The notes under the pieces are model-generated. The model saw only the letters and a program-made list of their open reading frames with translations, ran no database searches and had not been told where the DNA came from. A stretch of DNA of 13,464 bases from Campylobacterota bacterium. Its GTDB lineage: Bacteria; Campylobacterota; Campylobacteria; Campylobacterales; SZUA-545. Where the stretch lies: positions 1 to 13,464 of the forward strand of contig PWVP01000227.1 in NCBI GenBank assembly GCA_003561815.1. The letters are read 5' to 3'. Positions 1 to 7,340 of the stretch are shown here, piece after piece (position 1 is the stretch's first letter; each line of letters begins with the position of its first letter). The position numbers were made by a program, and so were the translations under genes.

Positions 1-787
1 CCCGCCGCTCCAGATCGCAGCTAAGCTGCCAGAGCTTCTGCCGATCGATCAGGCTGGCCCGCCCGTAGCGAAAGAGCCCCCACAGCCCCACCAGCCCCAA
101 AAGAGCGATCGCGCCGTGTCCGGCGAGCAGCGTCGGCACCATCGAAGGCTCGTCGCGACCAAACGCCTTCAGATCCACCGAGACACTCATCGCACCGCGC
201 AGATCCCCGATCGCATACCCTTGATGGCCGTGGCACGCCAGACACCCCTGCTCGATATAAAAGGGGCGCATCCCCCGCAAAAGCCCCCTCTCTCCTGAGT
301 CACCCAGCAGCTCGAAATAGTCCTCTTTTTTAGAGTGCGCTGCATAGCGTTTAAGCGCCTGCTCCTCCCACCGATCGGGGGCGTTTTGGGGGCGCAGCGG
401 CTTGAGGCTGGTGACACGGCTGCTCACCCCTTGGGCTTTGCCCACCTGCTCCATCATCTGCCGGGTGGCATAGGAGGAGTTAATCAGCGTAAAGGGGCGC
501 GAACCGATGGTGACATCCCGGTGCGGGGCGTGACTGAGCCAGGGATTAGGCGGCGTCTGCTCGGTCACAGGCACATAGACCCCTCCGTGGCTGCGCACCC
601 ACTGACGAAAACCGACATCCTTATTGAGCGTCACCTGAGCAGCCCGTTTGGCCTGAGCGATCAGCTTCTGCTCCTGCAGATAGAGGTTCCACCCCAGCGA
701 TCCGCCCACCACCATCAGCCAAAGCAGCAGCGCGGCCAATACCATAACCTGTAAGCGGCGATAGCGCCCCTTCATTGTTTCAGACAC
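1..787 (-). CDS. Membrane sensor with periplasmic DUF3365 (Tll0287-like) c-heme domain, partial
   Basis: This is the N-terminal part of a membrane-bound sensor; the cytoplasmic output domain lies beyond the left edge. Counting from the ATG at 775, residues 9-30 form a first membrane segment, and residues 50-75 contain the FRQWVRSHGGVYVP stretch typical of Tll0287-like/DUF3365 domains. A CLACH motif at residues 178-182 would bind a c-type heme covalently, followed by the family-typical GDLRGAMSVSV stretch. A second membrane segment covers about residues 213-236, and then the chain enters the cytoplasm. The domain is therefore periplasmic and probably senses redox state or a small ligand. I start it at GTG 787, because AAGGA at 797-793 lies 5 nt from it but 17 nt from ATG 775. 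It is 42 bp downstream of the PAS histidine kinase and probably in the same operon. The missing part could be a histidine kinase, diguanylate cyclase or chemoreceptor module. Confidence 0.85.
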   Translation of the reverse strand, partial: MSETMKGRYRRLQVMVLAALLLWLMVVGGSLGWNLYLQEQKLIAQAKRAAQVTLNKDVGFRQWVRSHGGVYVPVTEQTPPNPWLSHAPHRDVTIGSRPFTLINSSYATRQMMEQVGKAQGVSSRVTSLKPLRPQNAPDRWEEQALKRYAAHSKKEDYFELLGDSGERGLLRGMRPFYIEQGCLACHGHQGYAIGDLRGAMSVSVDLKAFGRDEPSMVPTLLAGHGAIALLGLVGLWGLFRYGRASLIDRQKLWQLSCDLERR

Positions 788-792
788 ACCGT

Positions 793-797
793 TCCTT
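793..797 (-). promoter_or_regulatory. Ribosome binding site that favours GTG 787 over ATG 775
   Basis: AAGGA on the minus strand sits 5 nt before an in-frame GTG at 787 and 17 nt before the ATG at 775. Normal Shine-Dalgarno spacing supports the GTG, which adds four residues (MSET) to the DUF3365 protein. No other good purine-rich site precedes the ATG. Confidence 0.5.
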
Positions 798-829
798 TTC
801 TCATCGCATTATGCCATATTTGCCAGGGG

Positions 830-3091
830 CTAAGACTCCAGCAGCGCCAGCTCGATAAAAAAGCTAGTCCACCCCTGCTCGCTGCTTGAGTAGAGGCGCC
901 CCTGAAAGGAGCGCTCAATGATCATCTTGGACATATAGAGCCCGATACCGGTCCCCTGCCCCGGCTCTTTGGTCGTAAAGTAGGGCTCATAGATACGCGC
1001 CATCGTCTCTTCAGGGATCTCTCCGCCATTATTGGCAATCGTAATCAGCGCCCACCCCCCTTCGCGCAGCGCCCGAAGCTGGATCTCCCCCTCGACGCGG
1101 GCCTCTAAAATCGCATCTTTGGCGTTGGAGAGGATGTTGAGCACCACCTGCTTAAACTCATTGGGGTAACCCTGACACCGCAGCGGCTCGCTGCCCAGAT
1201 CGCATGAGACGGCGATGTTGTGGTACTCCAGCTGGGCGGCGAGAATATCCAGCGCCCCGTGAATCGAGTCGCGCAGATCAAAGGGGGCCGCCGCGCGATC
1301 GGGTTTGAAGAAGTTTCGAAAGTCGTCAATCGTCTTGGACATGTGGCGCACAATCGTCATCACCGACTCCACCACCGACTCCAGCCGCGCCTGATCGAGC
1401 TCGCCATACTCATAATCGAGCTTGATCGACTGCACCTTAAGGCCCACGGCGTTGAGCGGCTGACGCCACTGATGCGCGATCGCGCCCACCATCTCCCCAA
1501 GGGCGGCCATTTTGGACTGCTGAATCAGCAGGTGCTCTTGCGTCTCGTGTTCGCGCTGAAGCGCTTTGAGCTCACTTACATCCACAAAAAAGCTCACCAC
1601 CAGCAGATGGCCACGGCTCACCTCGATCGACTTGCGGCTAACGAGCACCTCGACAACCGTACCATCGGCGCGCTCGATCGTCCACTCCAGCCCCTTTTGC
1701 TCCATCTGCTGCTCGATAAAGTGGGCGTACCCCTCCTGTGCACTCTGGCGCTTCTGACTGGGGAGCAGATCCAGAAAGCTCCGGGCCAGAAGTGTGTCGC
1801 GGTCGAGTTTATAGAGCGCACAAAAGGCGGTGTTGACATGGATAAAGTTCCCCTCTGCGTCGGTGACCGCCACCCCGACATTGGCCGCGTCGTACACCTC
1901 GCTTAAGAGCCGCTCCTTCTCCATGCGGCGGGTCAGCTCTTTTCGCACCCGCTCCTCCAGTGTGGCGTTGAGCTCCTCTAGCTGCCGTCGCGCCTCCAGA
2001 CGCCAGGTGATATCCCGCGCAATCACACAAAAGATCTCCTCGCCGTGGTAGCTCATCAGGCTGGAGGCGATCTCGACTGGAATCGTGCGCCCCTGAGCAT
2101 CTTTATGGAGCGATTCAAACACCATACTCCCGCCACGGCGCACCTGCTCAGCCTGGGCGAGCAGATCGTCCAGACTCGTGCCATCGGCGGCCAGATCGGT
2201 GACATTCATCCTCTCAAGCTCCGATCGGGCATAACCGAGCATCCGGGCAGCCGGCTCACTGGCGAAGAGAATATGCCCCTCCTCATCCACCAGATAGATC
2301 GCATCGATGGAGTGATCGATAATCGCCTTGGTCAGGCGCAGGCTCTCCTCGGTCTCTTTGCGTTCGGTCACATCCCGCCCCGTGGCGATATAGCGGGTCA
2401 CCTCACCACGGCTATCACACAGCGGCGAGATCACCAGCTCCTCCTCATAAAGCGATCCATCTTTTCGGCGGTTGATCAGCTCGGCCCGAAAGACCGATCC
2501 GCCGCTGATGGTGCGCCACAGATCGGCATAGATCGCCGGATCGTGCAGCCCCGATTTGAGCAGGCGGGGGTTTTGGCCGATCACCTCCTGGCGGCCATAA
2601 CCGGTCACCTCCTCAAAGGCGCGGTTGACATACTCGATGTGCCCCTGGGTATCGGCAATCACCACAATATCAGCAATCTGCTCCAGGGCGATACTCAGAC
2701 GCTGAAGCAGATCCTCCTGGACGATGTAGTCTTGCAGATCAAAACAGGAGGCGATAAAGCCGACCAGGCGCCCCTCGGGGTCATAAAAGGGGCGGAGCCG
2801 ATCGGAGATGGTGTGGCAGCTGCCCTCACGATTGGCGATACGGTAGGTCAGCTCGCACGCTTCACGATTTTTCATGGAGGCCAGAAGCTCGCGTTTAAGG
2901 CTCTCACGGTGCGCCTCACAGACCGCATCCAGCCACTGCCAGCCGCTGCAGTGCGCCGCATCCTGGCCGGTAAACTCCAGCCACGCCTGATTACAAAAGA
3001 CCACCTCCCCTTCGGCGTTGTGGCATCGAATCATGTGCGGAGAGTCCTCCAGCACACCGAGATAGAACTGCAGATAGGGATGTTCGGACAT
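830..3091 (-). CDS. Soluble PAS-domain sensor histidine kinase
   Basis: This is a 753-residue two-component sensor kinase with no membrane segment or signal peptide, so it should act in the cytoplasm. Four PAS-type domains can be read at about residues 8-122, 130-245, 252-365 and 395-510. The second carries the familiar GQNPRLLKSG stretch, and a coiled-coil linker (about 363-395) separates the third and fourth. The kinase core follows: an H-box GAIAHQWRQPLN with H540 as the phospho-acceptor, an N-box VVLNILSNAKDAI with N656, a G1-type box NNGGEI at 687-692, EPYFTTK at 702-708, and the glycine lid GQGTGIGLYMSK at 711-722. The HQWRQPLN form of the H-box is common in Campylobacterota. The ATG start has AAGGGGG (3103-3097) 5 nt upstream. 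It precedes the heme-type sensor gene in the same orientation. No response regulator is visible in the window, so the partner and the signal are unknown. Confidence 0.93.
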   Translation of the reverse strand: MSEHPYLQFYLGVLEDSPHMIRCHNAEGEVVFCNQAWLEFTGQDAAHCSGWQWLDAVCEAHRESLKRELLASMKNREACELTYRIANREGSCHTISDRLRPFYDPEGRLVGFIASCFDLQDYIVQEDLLQRLSIALEQIADIVVIADTQGHIEYVNRAFEEVTGYGRQEVIGQNPRLLKSGLHDPAIYADLWRTISGGSVFRAELINRRKDGSLYEEELVISPLCDSRGEVTRYIATGRDVTERKETEESLRLTKAIIDHSIDAIYLVDEEGHILFASEPAARMLGYARSELERMNVTDLAADGTSLDDLLAQAEQVRRGGSMVFESLHKDAQGRTIPVEIASSLMSYHGEEIFCVIARDITWRLEARRQLEELNATLEERVRKELTRRMEKERLLSEVYDAANVGVAVTDAEGNFIHVNTAFCALYKLDRDTLLARSFLDLLPSQKRQSAQEGYAHFIEQQMEQKGLEWTIERADGTVVEVLVSRKSIEVSRGHLLVVSFFVDVSELKALQREHETQEHLLIQQSKMAALGEMVGAIAHQWRQPLNAVGLKVQSIKLDYEYGELDQARLESVVESVMTIVRHMSKTIDDFRNFFKPDRAAAPFDLRDSIHGALDILAAQLEYHNIAVSCDLGSEPLRCQGYPNEFKQVVLNILSNAKDAILEARVEGEIQLRALREGGWALITIANNGGEIPEETMARIYEPYFTTKEPGQGTGIGLYMSKMIIERSFQGRLYSSSEQGWTSFFIELALLES

Positions 3092-3111
3092 CGTGACCCC
3101 CTTGTTTCCTA

Positions 3112-3117
3112 ATCATA
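3112..3117 (-). promoter_or_regulatory. Candidate -10 element for the PAS kinase operon
   Basis: TATGAT on the minus strand matches five of six bases of the sigma-70 -10 consensus and lies 20 nt before the kinase ATG, giving a predicted leader of roughly 14 nt that still holds the AAGGGGG ribosome site. No convincing -35 is seen, which is normal for Campylobacterota sigma-70 promoters but also makes the call weak. Confidence 0.35.
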
Positions 3118-3188
3118 GCGTAACCGGACATGACAATTCCATGACATCCAAAGCGGACAAAATCAGCCGCCCTTAAGAGTAGCGAAGC

Positions 3189-3194
3189 TATGAT
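3189..3194 (+). promoter_or_regulatory. Candidate -10 element for the CNNM-CBS gene
   Basis: TATGAT on the plus strand lies 120 nt before the ATG at 3315. It sits in the same 8-base context (GCTATGAT) as the divergent kinase candidate, so the two form an inverted pair. The long leader and the lack of a -35 make this a weak call. The rest of 3092-3314 shows no gene: an in-frame TGA at 3303-3305 rules out an upstream extension of the CNNM-CBS reading frame. Confidence 0.25.
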
Positions 3195-3314
3195 GGGCTC
3201 AAATAAACTCACCGAAATCTCAAGGATCCGCTTGGACGACCCCAACAGTTGCCATTTATGGCGCTTGTTTCTCTCCCGCTTTTTAGGCCATCTGCAACCC
3301 CCTGAGCTTCAGAG

Positions 3315-4370
3315 ATGACGACACTCCTTCTCTATCTGCTACTGGCACTTTTGCTCTCTTTTCTCTGCTCGATTTTAGAGGCGGTGCTGCTCTCAACCAC
3401 GCCGAGCTACATCCAGTCGCTTGAGCGCACCAACGCCAAAGCGGCCAAGGTGCTCAAAGAGACCAAACGGGATATCGAGAAGTCCATCTCGGCGATTCTG
3501 ACGGTCAACACCTTTGCCCACACCGTGGGGGCGGCCGGGGTGGGGATGCAGGCGGCGATTGTCTTTGGTGAGGGGTATATGATCCTCATCTCCGTGGTGA
3601 TGACGCTGCTGATTCTCTACATCTCCGAGATTATCCCCAAAACCATCGGCGCAACCCACTGGCGCACTCTGGCGCCTCGATCGGCGCTGATTATCCGGCT
3701 GCTGGTGGTGCTCACCTACCCGCTGACCATCTTCTCCTCGTGGCTGACCCGCCGCATCGGCAAAGGCGACAAAGAGCGTCACGCCATCAGCCGCGATGAG
3801 ATTCTGGCCATCACAGAGCTGGGTGAGCGCAGTGGCGCGGTTCGCGAAAAGGAGGTGGATCTCATCGAGAATATGCTCTCGCTGGCCAAGTTCAAAGTGC
3901 GCGATATCCTCACCCCCCGCAGCGTGGTTTTCGCCCTGCAAAAAGAGACCACCGTTCAAGAGGCGCTGACGCATAAGGAGCTCTTTAGCCGATCGCGTAT
4001 TCCGGTCTATGACAGCAGCATCGACGATGTGGTGGGGATGGTCTTTGGCCGCCGCATCATGGAGGAGGAGATCGCCGATCGCAGCGATACGCCGGTGGAG
4101 GCGATGATGGTGCCCATCTTTCGCATCTCCGAAAACATCCCGGTTTTAAAGCTGCTGGATATGTTTATCCACCGCAAGGAGCACCTCTTTTTGGTGGTGG
4201 ACAACTACGGCCAGACCGCCGGGATCGTGACACTCGAGGATGCGATCGAGCAGCTTCTGGATGTGGATATCATGGATGAGTACGACTCCATCGAGGATAT
4301 GCAGGAGTTTGCCAAACTGAAGATGCGCTCCCGCCTGCAGCCCGCCGGAGAGAACGGCTACGCCCAGTAG
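3315..4370 (+). CDS. CNNM (DUF21) and CBS-pair membrane protein, CorB/HlyC-like
   Basis: This 351-residue inner-membrane protein belongs to the CNNM/CorB family, whose studied members transport or regulate Mg2+ and related divalent cations. Residues 1-150 form the CNNM membrane domain, with hydrophobic segments at about 1-26, 58-84, 88-106 and 124-143 and the conserved SEIIPK motif at 104-109. A CBS pair follows: the first starts near VRDILTPR (195-202) with SRIPVYD at 227-233, and the second includes LFLVVDNYGQTAGIVTLEDA at 291-310. The protein stops soon after the CBS pair and lacks the extra C-terminal CorC_HlyC domain of many relatives. The start is fixed by an in-frame TGA 10 bases upstream, although the ribosome site (GAG only) is poor. 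It has no obvious operon partner: flgL, 101 bp downstream, seems to have its own promoter. The substrate cannot be told from sequence. Confidence 0.9.
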   Translation: MTTLLLYLLLALLLSFLCSILEAVLLSTTPSYIQSLERTNAKAAKVLKETKRDIEKSISAILTVNTFAHTVGAAGVGMQAAIVFGEGYMILISVVMTLLILYISEIIPKTIGATHWRTLAPRSALIIRLLVVLTYPLTIFSSWLTRRIGKGDKERHAISRDEILAITELGERSGAVREKEVDLIENMLSLAKFKVRDILTPRSVVFALQKETTVQEALTHKELFSRSRIPVYDSSIDDVVGMVFGRRIMEEEIADRSDTPVEAMMVPIFRISENIPVLKLLDMFIHRKEHLFLVVDNYGQTAGIVTLEDAIEQLLDVDIMDEYDSIEDMQEFAKLKMRSRLQPAGENGYAQ

Positions 4371-4384
4371 CGCTTGAAAAAGCG
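4371..4384 (+). other. Small GAAA-loop hairpin after the CNNM-CBS gene
   Basis: CGCTT, GAAA, AAGCG forms a 5-bp stem with a GNRA-type tetraloop starting at the base right after the TAG stop codon. A G-U pair can extend it by one. No U-run follows, so it is not a normal intrinsic terminator. It may stabilise the 3' end of the message or be chance. Confidence 0.25.
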
Positions 4385-4430
4385 TCTGCGCGCCCGATCT
4401 AAAGAGAGCCTTTGGCCCCAAAAGCAGATA

Positions 4431-4446
4431 AGGATCTGTTTTTGCT
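4431..4446 (+). promoter_or_regulatory. Sigma-54 (RpoN) promoter for flgL
   Basis: AGGATCTGTTTTTGCT has the diagnostic GG-N10-GC spacing: GG at 4432-4433 (-24) and GC at 4444-4445 (-12). It matches 8 of the 12 defined bases of TGGCACG-N4-TTGCT, with a perfect TTGCT -12 half. Transcription would begin near 4457, giving a leader of about 15 nt that contains the AGGAGG ribosome site. RpoN with the FlgS/FlgR system drives the middle flagellar genes in Campylobacterota, so position and gene agree. Confidence 0.65.
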
Positions 4447-4460
4447 TGAGGTGTTTGTTA

Positions 4461-4466
4461 AGGAGG
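4461..4466 (+). promoter_or_regulatory. Consensus ribosome binding site fixing the flgL start
   Basis: A perfect AGGAGG lies 5 nt before the ATG at 4472. The reading frame is also open from an ATG at 4412, but that codon has no such site and lies upstream of the sigma-54 promoter, and the 20 extra residues do not look like a FlgL N-terminus. Confidence 0.85.
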
Positions 4467-4471
4467 TCTCT

Positions 4472-7333
4472 ATGCGTGTCGGATCATCGGCGATCTACAA
4501 CAACTTTATGGCCAACCAACAGAAGAACCTCAGTGAACTTCTGCGGGTCAATAACCAGCTTAGCAGCGGCAAGAAGATCCAGTTTGGCTATGAGGGGAGC
4601 ACGATCTATCAGGACACCCTGCGCCTGATCAACGAAAAAGCGACACTCCAACAGGTCTCAGACACCACCCAAAAAGCGCGCACCTACTCCGATAACACCG
4701 ATGTGGCCATCAGCCAGATCAAAGAGTCGCTTGAGGCGTTCAAGGTCAAGCTCACCCAGGCGGCCAACGATGTCCACTCCCCTGCAAGCTACCGCGCACT
4801 AGCGGGGGATCTTGAGGCGCTAAAACTCAACATCCTCGATGTGGCCAACACCTCCATCAACGGCAACTTTCTGTTTTCAGGTACCAACATGAAGCAGAAA
4901 CCCTTTGAGCTTGATGGCACCTACCTCGGCAACGATCAGCAGATCTACGCCCAAGCGGGCGATCGCCTCGAGATTCCTTACAATGTCGATGGCAAAAACC
5001 TCATGATGGGGATGGATGAGAGCTACTCCAGACGGATGACCACCAATATCGCGCTCTACAACCAGACGCTGGCCAACCACCGCATCCTCAACCGCGAAGA
5101 TCCTTATGGGGTGGACACCCAGGTGCCGATTAAGGGCACCGACTCCATCCGCGATCTCATCGGTCAGCCCGATGACTCTGAGGAGACCCACTTCTATCTG
5201 CGCGGACGGCGGCCCGATGGGGAGGCGTTTAAGGCCCGCGTGACGATGGATAACTTCGGAACGGTCAACGATCTGCTCGAGCAGATCGGACGGCAGATGG
5301 GCAACACCGCCATCTTTCAAGCGGTGGATGTGACACTCGGGCCCAGGGGCCATATCGAGATCCAGGATGTCAAAAGCGGCCGTATGCTGACCGACTTTCA
5401 CATGGTCGCCTCCAATGCCAAAGTGGACGATGTCACCGAGCTGACCGCCACCCAGAATGCGCAGATCTTTGAGTTCAATAAAAGCAACTTCGCCTACCCC
5501 CGCACCAGCGACACGGTGGCCACCACCCAGGACTACTACGACCACCGGCGCTTCAACTTCGAAACCACCCTGCGCCGCCAGGACAGTGAGGCGATCGCCA
5601 CCCGGCACGATACCGTCCAGAGTGTGATGGGGGGCCATGTGGATGAGGTCGCCGTGAGCATCAATGGCCAGGAGCGCACCTACGCCGTAACCATCTCCAC
5701 CACCCTCAATCACCTGATGCAGAACATCCAAAACGATCTGCAAGAGGAGCTGGGCGGACAGTTTGATGTCGATATCCAGCGGGGCAAGATCGGCATCTTC
5801 GATCTCAACGCCTCCCACCCCGATGTCCCCGATGAGGAGAGGGTGCCGCCGCTGCTTGAGGGGATAAGCATGCAGGCGCGAAACAGCGACAATGAGGTGG
5901 TGCACGCCTTCTCCACCCACGATGCGCTCGGCTACGATCGCGCCCGCTTTGAGAAGCAGGGTGCCCTTTTGACCGCGGGCGTCAATCAGGTCGTACGCGC
6001 CGATAACCAGTACGCCACCGCCAGCACCCAGCTTATCGAGGTGGCGGGCACCGATAGCCTGGATGAGAAGCGCTTTCACTTAGAGGGGCTGGATATCAAC
6101 GGGCAGCGGCAGCTCGTAGAGATCACCCTGCGCGACACCCCCGATGAGAACGGACGGCTCTCGACCTTTCAGGTGCTTGAGCCCCAAGAGGGTGAGGTCT
6201 TTGATATCTTCGATAAGAGCGGCGCACTCACCACCGCTGCAGGGTACAACGAGCGGGAGCTGCTTCCCCACTCCGATGGGCTGGAGGGGCGCGATCAAGA
6301 GCGCACCGGCATGACCTATCAGCAGCTTTTTAATGTGATGGGCATGGCCCTTTCGGGCAACCTGCCCAATGGAGAGAGCTTCGAGGATTGGAGTCAGGCT
6401 GTCGATCAGGCCAGCCGCCAGATCGACATCCGGTTCGATCAGGCTGGGCGGATGCAGGTGCGCGATCTGACCACCAGCCAGTCGAAGATGCAGATCTCTT
6501 TATACGATGCCGACTCCGATCGCTTCGATGGGGGCGATCGCATCCAGAACAAGGGGCTTTTGCAGACCTACACCGGTGCTAAAGGGGAGCCCGGCTGGGA
6601 TATCCAGGAGACCCGCCCCAACCGCCCCATCAGCGAGGTGGTGGGCTTTAACTTCACCGGAGGCGTCACCATCAGCGGCACCGACTTTAACGGCAACGCC
6701 GCCACCGTCACGCTCGATCAGAACCAGACGCTTCAGGAGCTGCGCGATGCGATCAACACCACCTTCGGCGACGGACCGGGTAACGGCGGGTTTGTCACCG
6801 ATGTGATTGACGGGCGGCTGATCGTGCGCGATAACACCAACCCCGATGAGAGCCCTGTGGAGATCAGCTTCCTCTTTCAGGATGCCGAGATCGACAGCCA
6901 GCGCAACCGCGCCCCGGCGATGACCTTTATGGCCAACAACGCCCTGACCATCGACGAGCCGCGGGTACACATCTTCGAGCAGCTGGATATGGCGATTCAG
7001 GCGGTCTATCAGGGCCAGACCCGCCCCGATGGCAACAGCGAAACCAGTGCGCGCAATATCGGGATCCAAAACGCCATCTACGCGCTTGATCACATCCATG
7101 ATCACATCAACCAGATCCACACCCAAAACGGCTCGACCGGGATCGCTTTGCAGCTGACCTACGAGAAGTCGGAGATGATGCAGCTCAACACCCGAGAGCT
7201 CAAATCAATGGTGCTTGATGCGGATCTGGGGGAGGCGGTGATGATAATGAACCAGCGTACGGTGGCCTACCAGGCGCTGCTCTCGACCATCGGGCGGATT
7301 AATCAGCTCTCTCTAGTGAACTATCTGCGATAA
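4472..7333 (+). CDS. flgL: Flagellar hook-associated protein 3 (hook-filament junction) FlgL
   Basis: FlgL (HAP3) is an exported structural protein that, with FlgK, joins the flagellar hook to the filament. The 953-residue product has the flagellin-like coiled-coil ends: an N-terminal segment (1-140) starting MRVGSSAIYNNFMANQQKNL with INGNFLFSGT at 129-138, and a C-terminal segment (860-953) ending in INQLSLVNYLR. Enterobacterial FlgL is about 317 residues, whereas Campylobacter and Helicobacter forms are around 800 or more, so the size fits the phylum. The middle (about 215-810) holds beta-rich, surface-exposed domains with four copies of a short G-x-I/M/L-x-I/V-x-D motif at residues 293-299, 438-444, 659-665 and 781-787, suggesting a degenerate hook-IN-like module repeated four times. 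There is no signal peptide, as expected for type III export. It has a sigma-54 promoter and a consensus ribosome site, and ftsK follows 7 bp downstream, an order I recall from C. jejuni (Cj0887c-Cj0886c). Confidence 0.93.
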   Translation: MRVGSSAIYNNFMANQQKNLSELLRVNNQLSSGKKIQFGYEGSTIYQDTLRLINEKATLQQVSDTTQKARTYSDNTDVAISQIKESLEAFKVKLTQAANDVHSPASYRALAGDLEALKLNILDVANTSINGNFLFSGTNMKQKPFELDGTYLGNDQQIYAQAGDRLEIPYNVDGKNLMMGMDESYSRRMTTNIALYNQTLANHRILNREDPYGVDTQVPIKGTDSIRDLIGQPDDSEETHFYLRGRRPDGEAFKARVTMDNFGTVNDLLEQIGRQMGNTAIFQAVDVTLGPRGHIEIQDVKSGRMLTDFHMVASNAKVDDVTELTATQNAQIFEFNKSNFAYPRTSDTVATTQDYYDHRRFNFETTLRRQDSEAIATRHDTVQSVMGGHVDEVAVSINGQERTYAVTISTTLNHLMQNIQNDLQEELGGQFDVDIQRGKIGIFDLNASHPDVPDEERVPPLLEGISMQARNSDNEVVHAFSTHDALGYDRARFEKQGALLTAGVNQVVRADNQYATASTQLIEVAGTDSLDEKRFHLEGLDINGQRQLVEITLRDTPDENGRLSTFQVLEPQEGEVFDIFDKSGALTTAAGYNERELLPHSDGLEGRDQERTGMTYQQLFNVMGMALSGNLPNGESFEDWSQAVDQASRQIDIRFDQAGRMQVRDLTTSQSKMQISLYDADSDRFDGGDRIQNKGLLQTYTGAKGEPGWDIQETRPNRPISEVVGFNFTGGVTISGTDFNGNAATVTLDQNQTLQELRDAINTTFGDGPGNGGFVTDVIDGRLIVRDNTNPDESPVEISFLFQDAEIDSQRNRAPAMTFMANNALTIDEPRVHIFEQLDMAIQAVYQGQTRPDGNSETSARNIGIQNAIYALDHIHDHINQIHTQNGSTGIALQLTYEKSEMMQLNTRELKSMVLDADLGEAVMIMNQRTVAYQALLSTIGRINQLSLVNYLR

Positions 7334-7334
7334 T
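7326..7334 (+). promoter_or_regulatory. Possible extended -10 at the flgL-ftsK junction
   Basis: TGCGATAAT matches the extended -10 form TGnTATAAT at all but one defined base and overlaps the last flgL codons and stop. If active, transcription would start at or next to the ftsK GTG at 7341, giving a nearly leaderless message. This would free ftsK from flagellar control, but it rests on one short motif. Confidence 0.25.
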
Positions 7335-7340
7335 AGCGGC

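Noticed and set aside
1010..1040. Asn in place of the usual Asp in the G1 box of the kinase (NNGGEI)
   Set aside because: I looked at this as a possible sign of an inactive kinase, but NNG variants occur in many active kinases and the H, N and glycine-lid motifs are intact.
2045..3112. A 355-codon plus-strand reading frame opposite the PAS kinase
   Set aside because: The minus strand encodes continuous PAS domains here. The opposite frame gives a low-complexity, His/Gly/Leu/Ile-rich product without family features, as expected for the complement of a GC-rich gene.
3315..4370. CNNM-CBS protein as a truncated gene because it lacks the CorC_HlyC domain
   Set aside because: The protein ends cleanly after the CBS pair with no homologous remnant before flgL, and short forms of this family are common, so it looks complete.
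4371..4384. Intrinsic terminator after the CNNM-CBS gene
   Set aside because: The hairpin has only a 5-bp stem and no U-run, so I list it only as a small hairpin.
4412..4471. Upstream ATG for flgL at 4412
   Set aside because: It lies upstream of the sigma-54 site and lacks a ribosome site, whereas ATG 4472 has a perfect AGGAGG 5 nt upstream and gives a typical FlgL N-terminus.
4877..6079. A 400-codon minus-strand reading frame inside flgL
   Set aside because: It is antisense to the clear FlgL sequence and has no ribosome site or recognisable domain; the open frame follows from codon bias of flgL.
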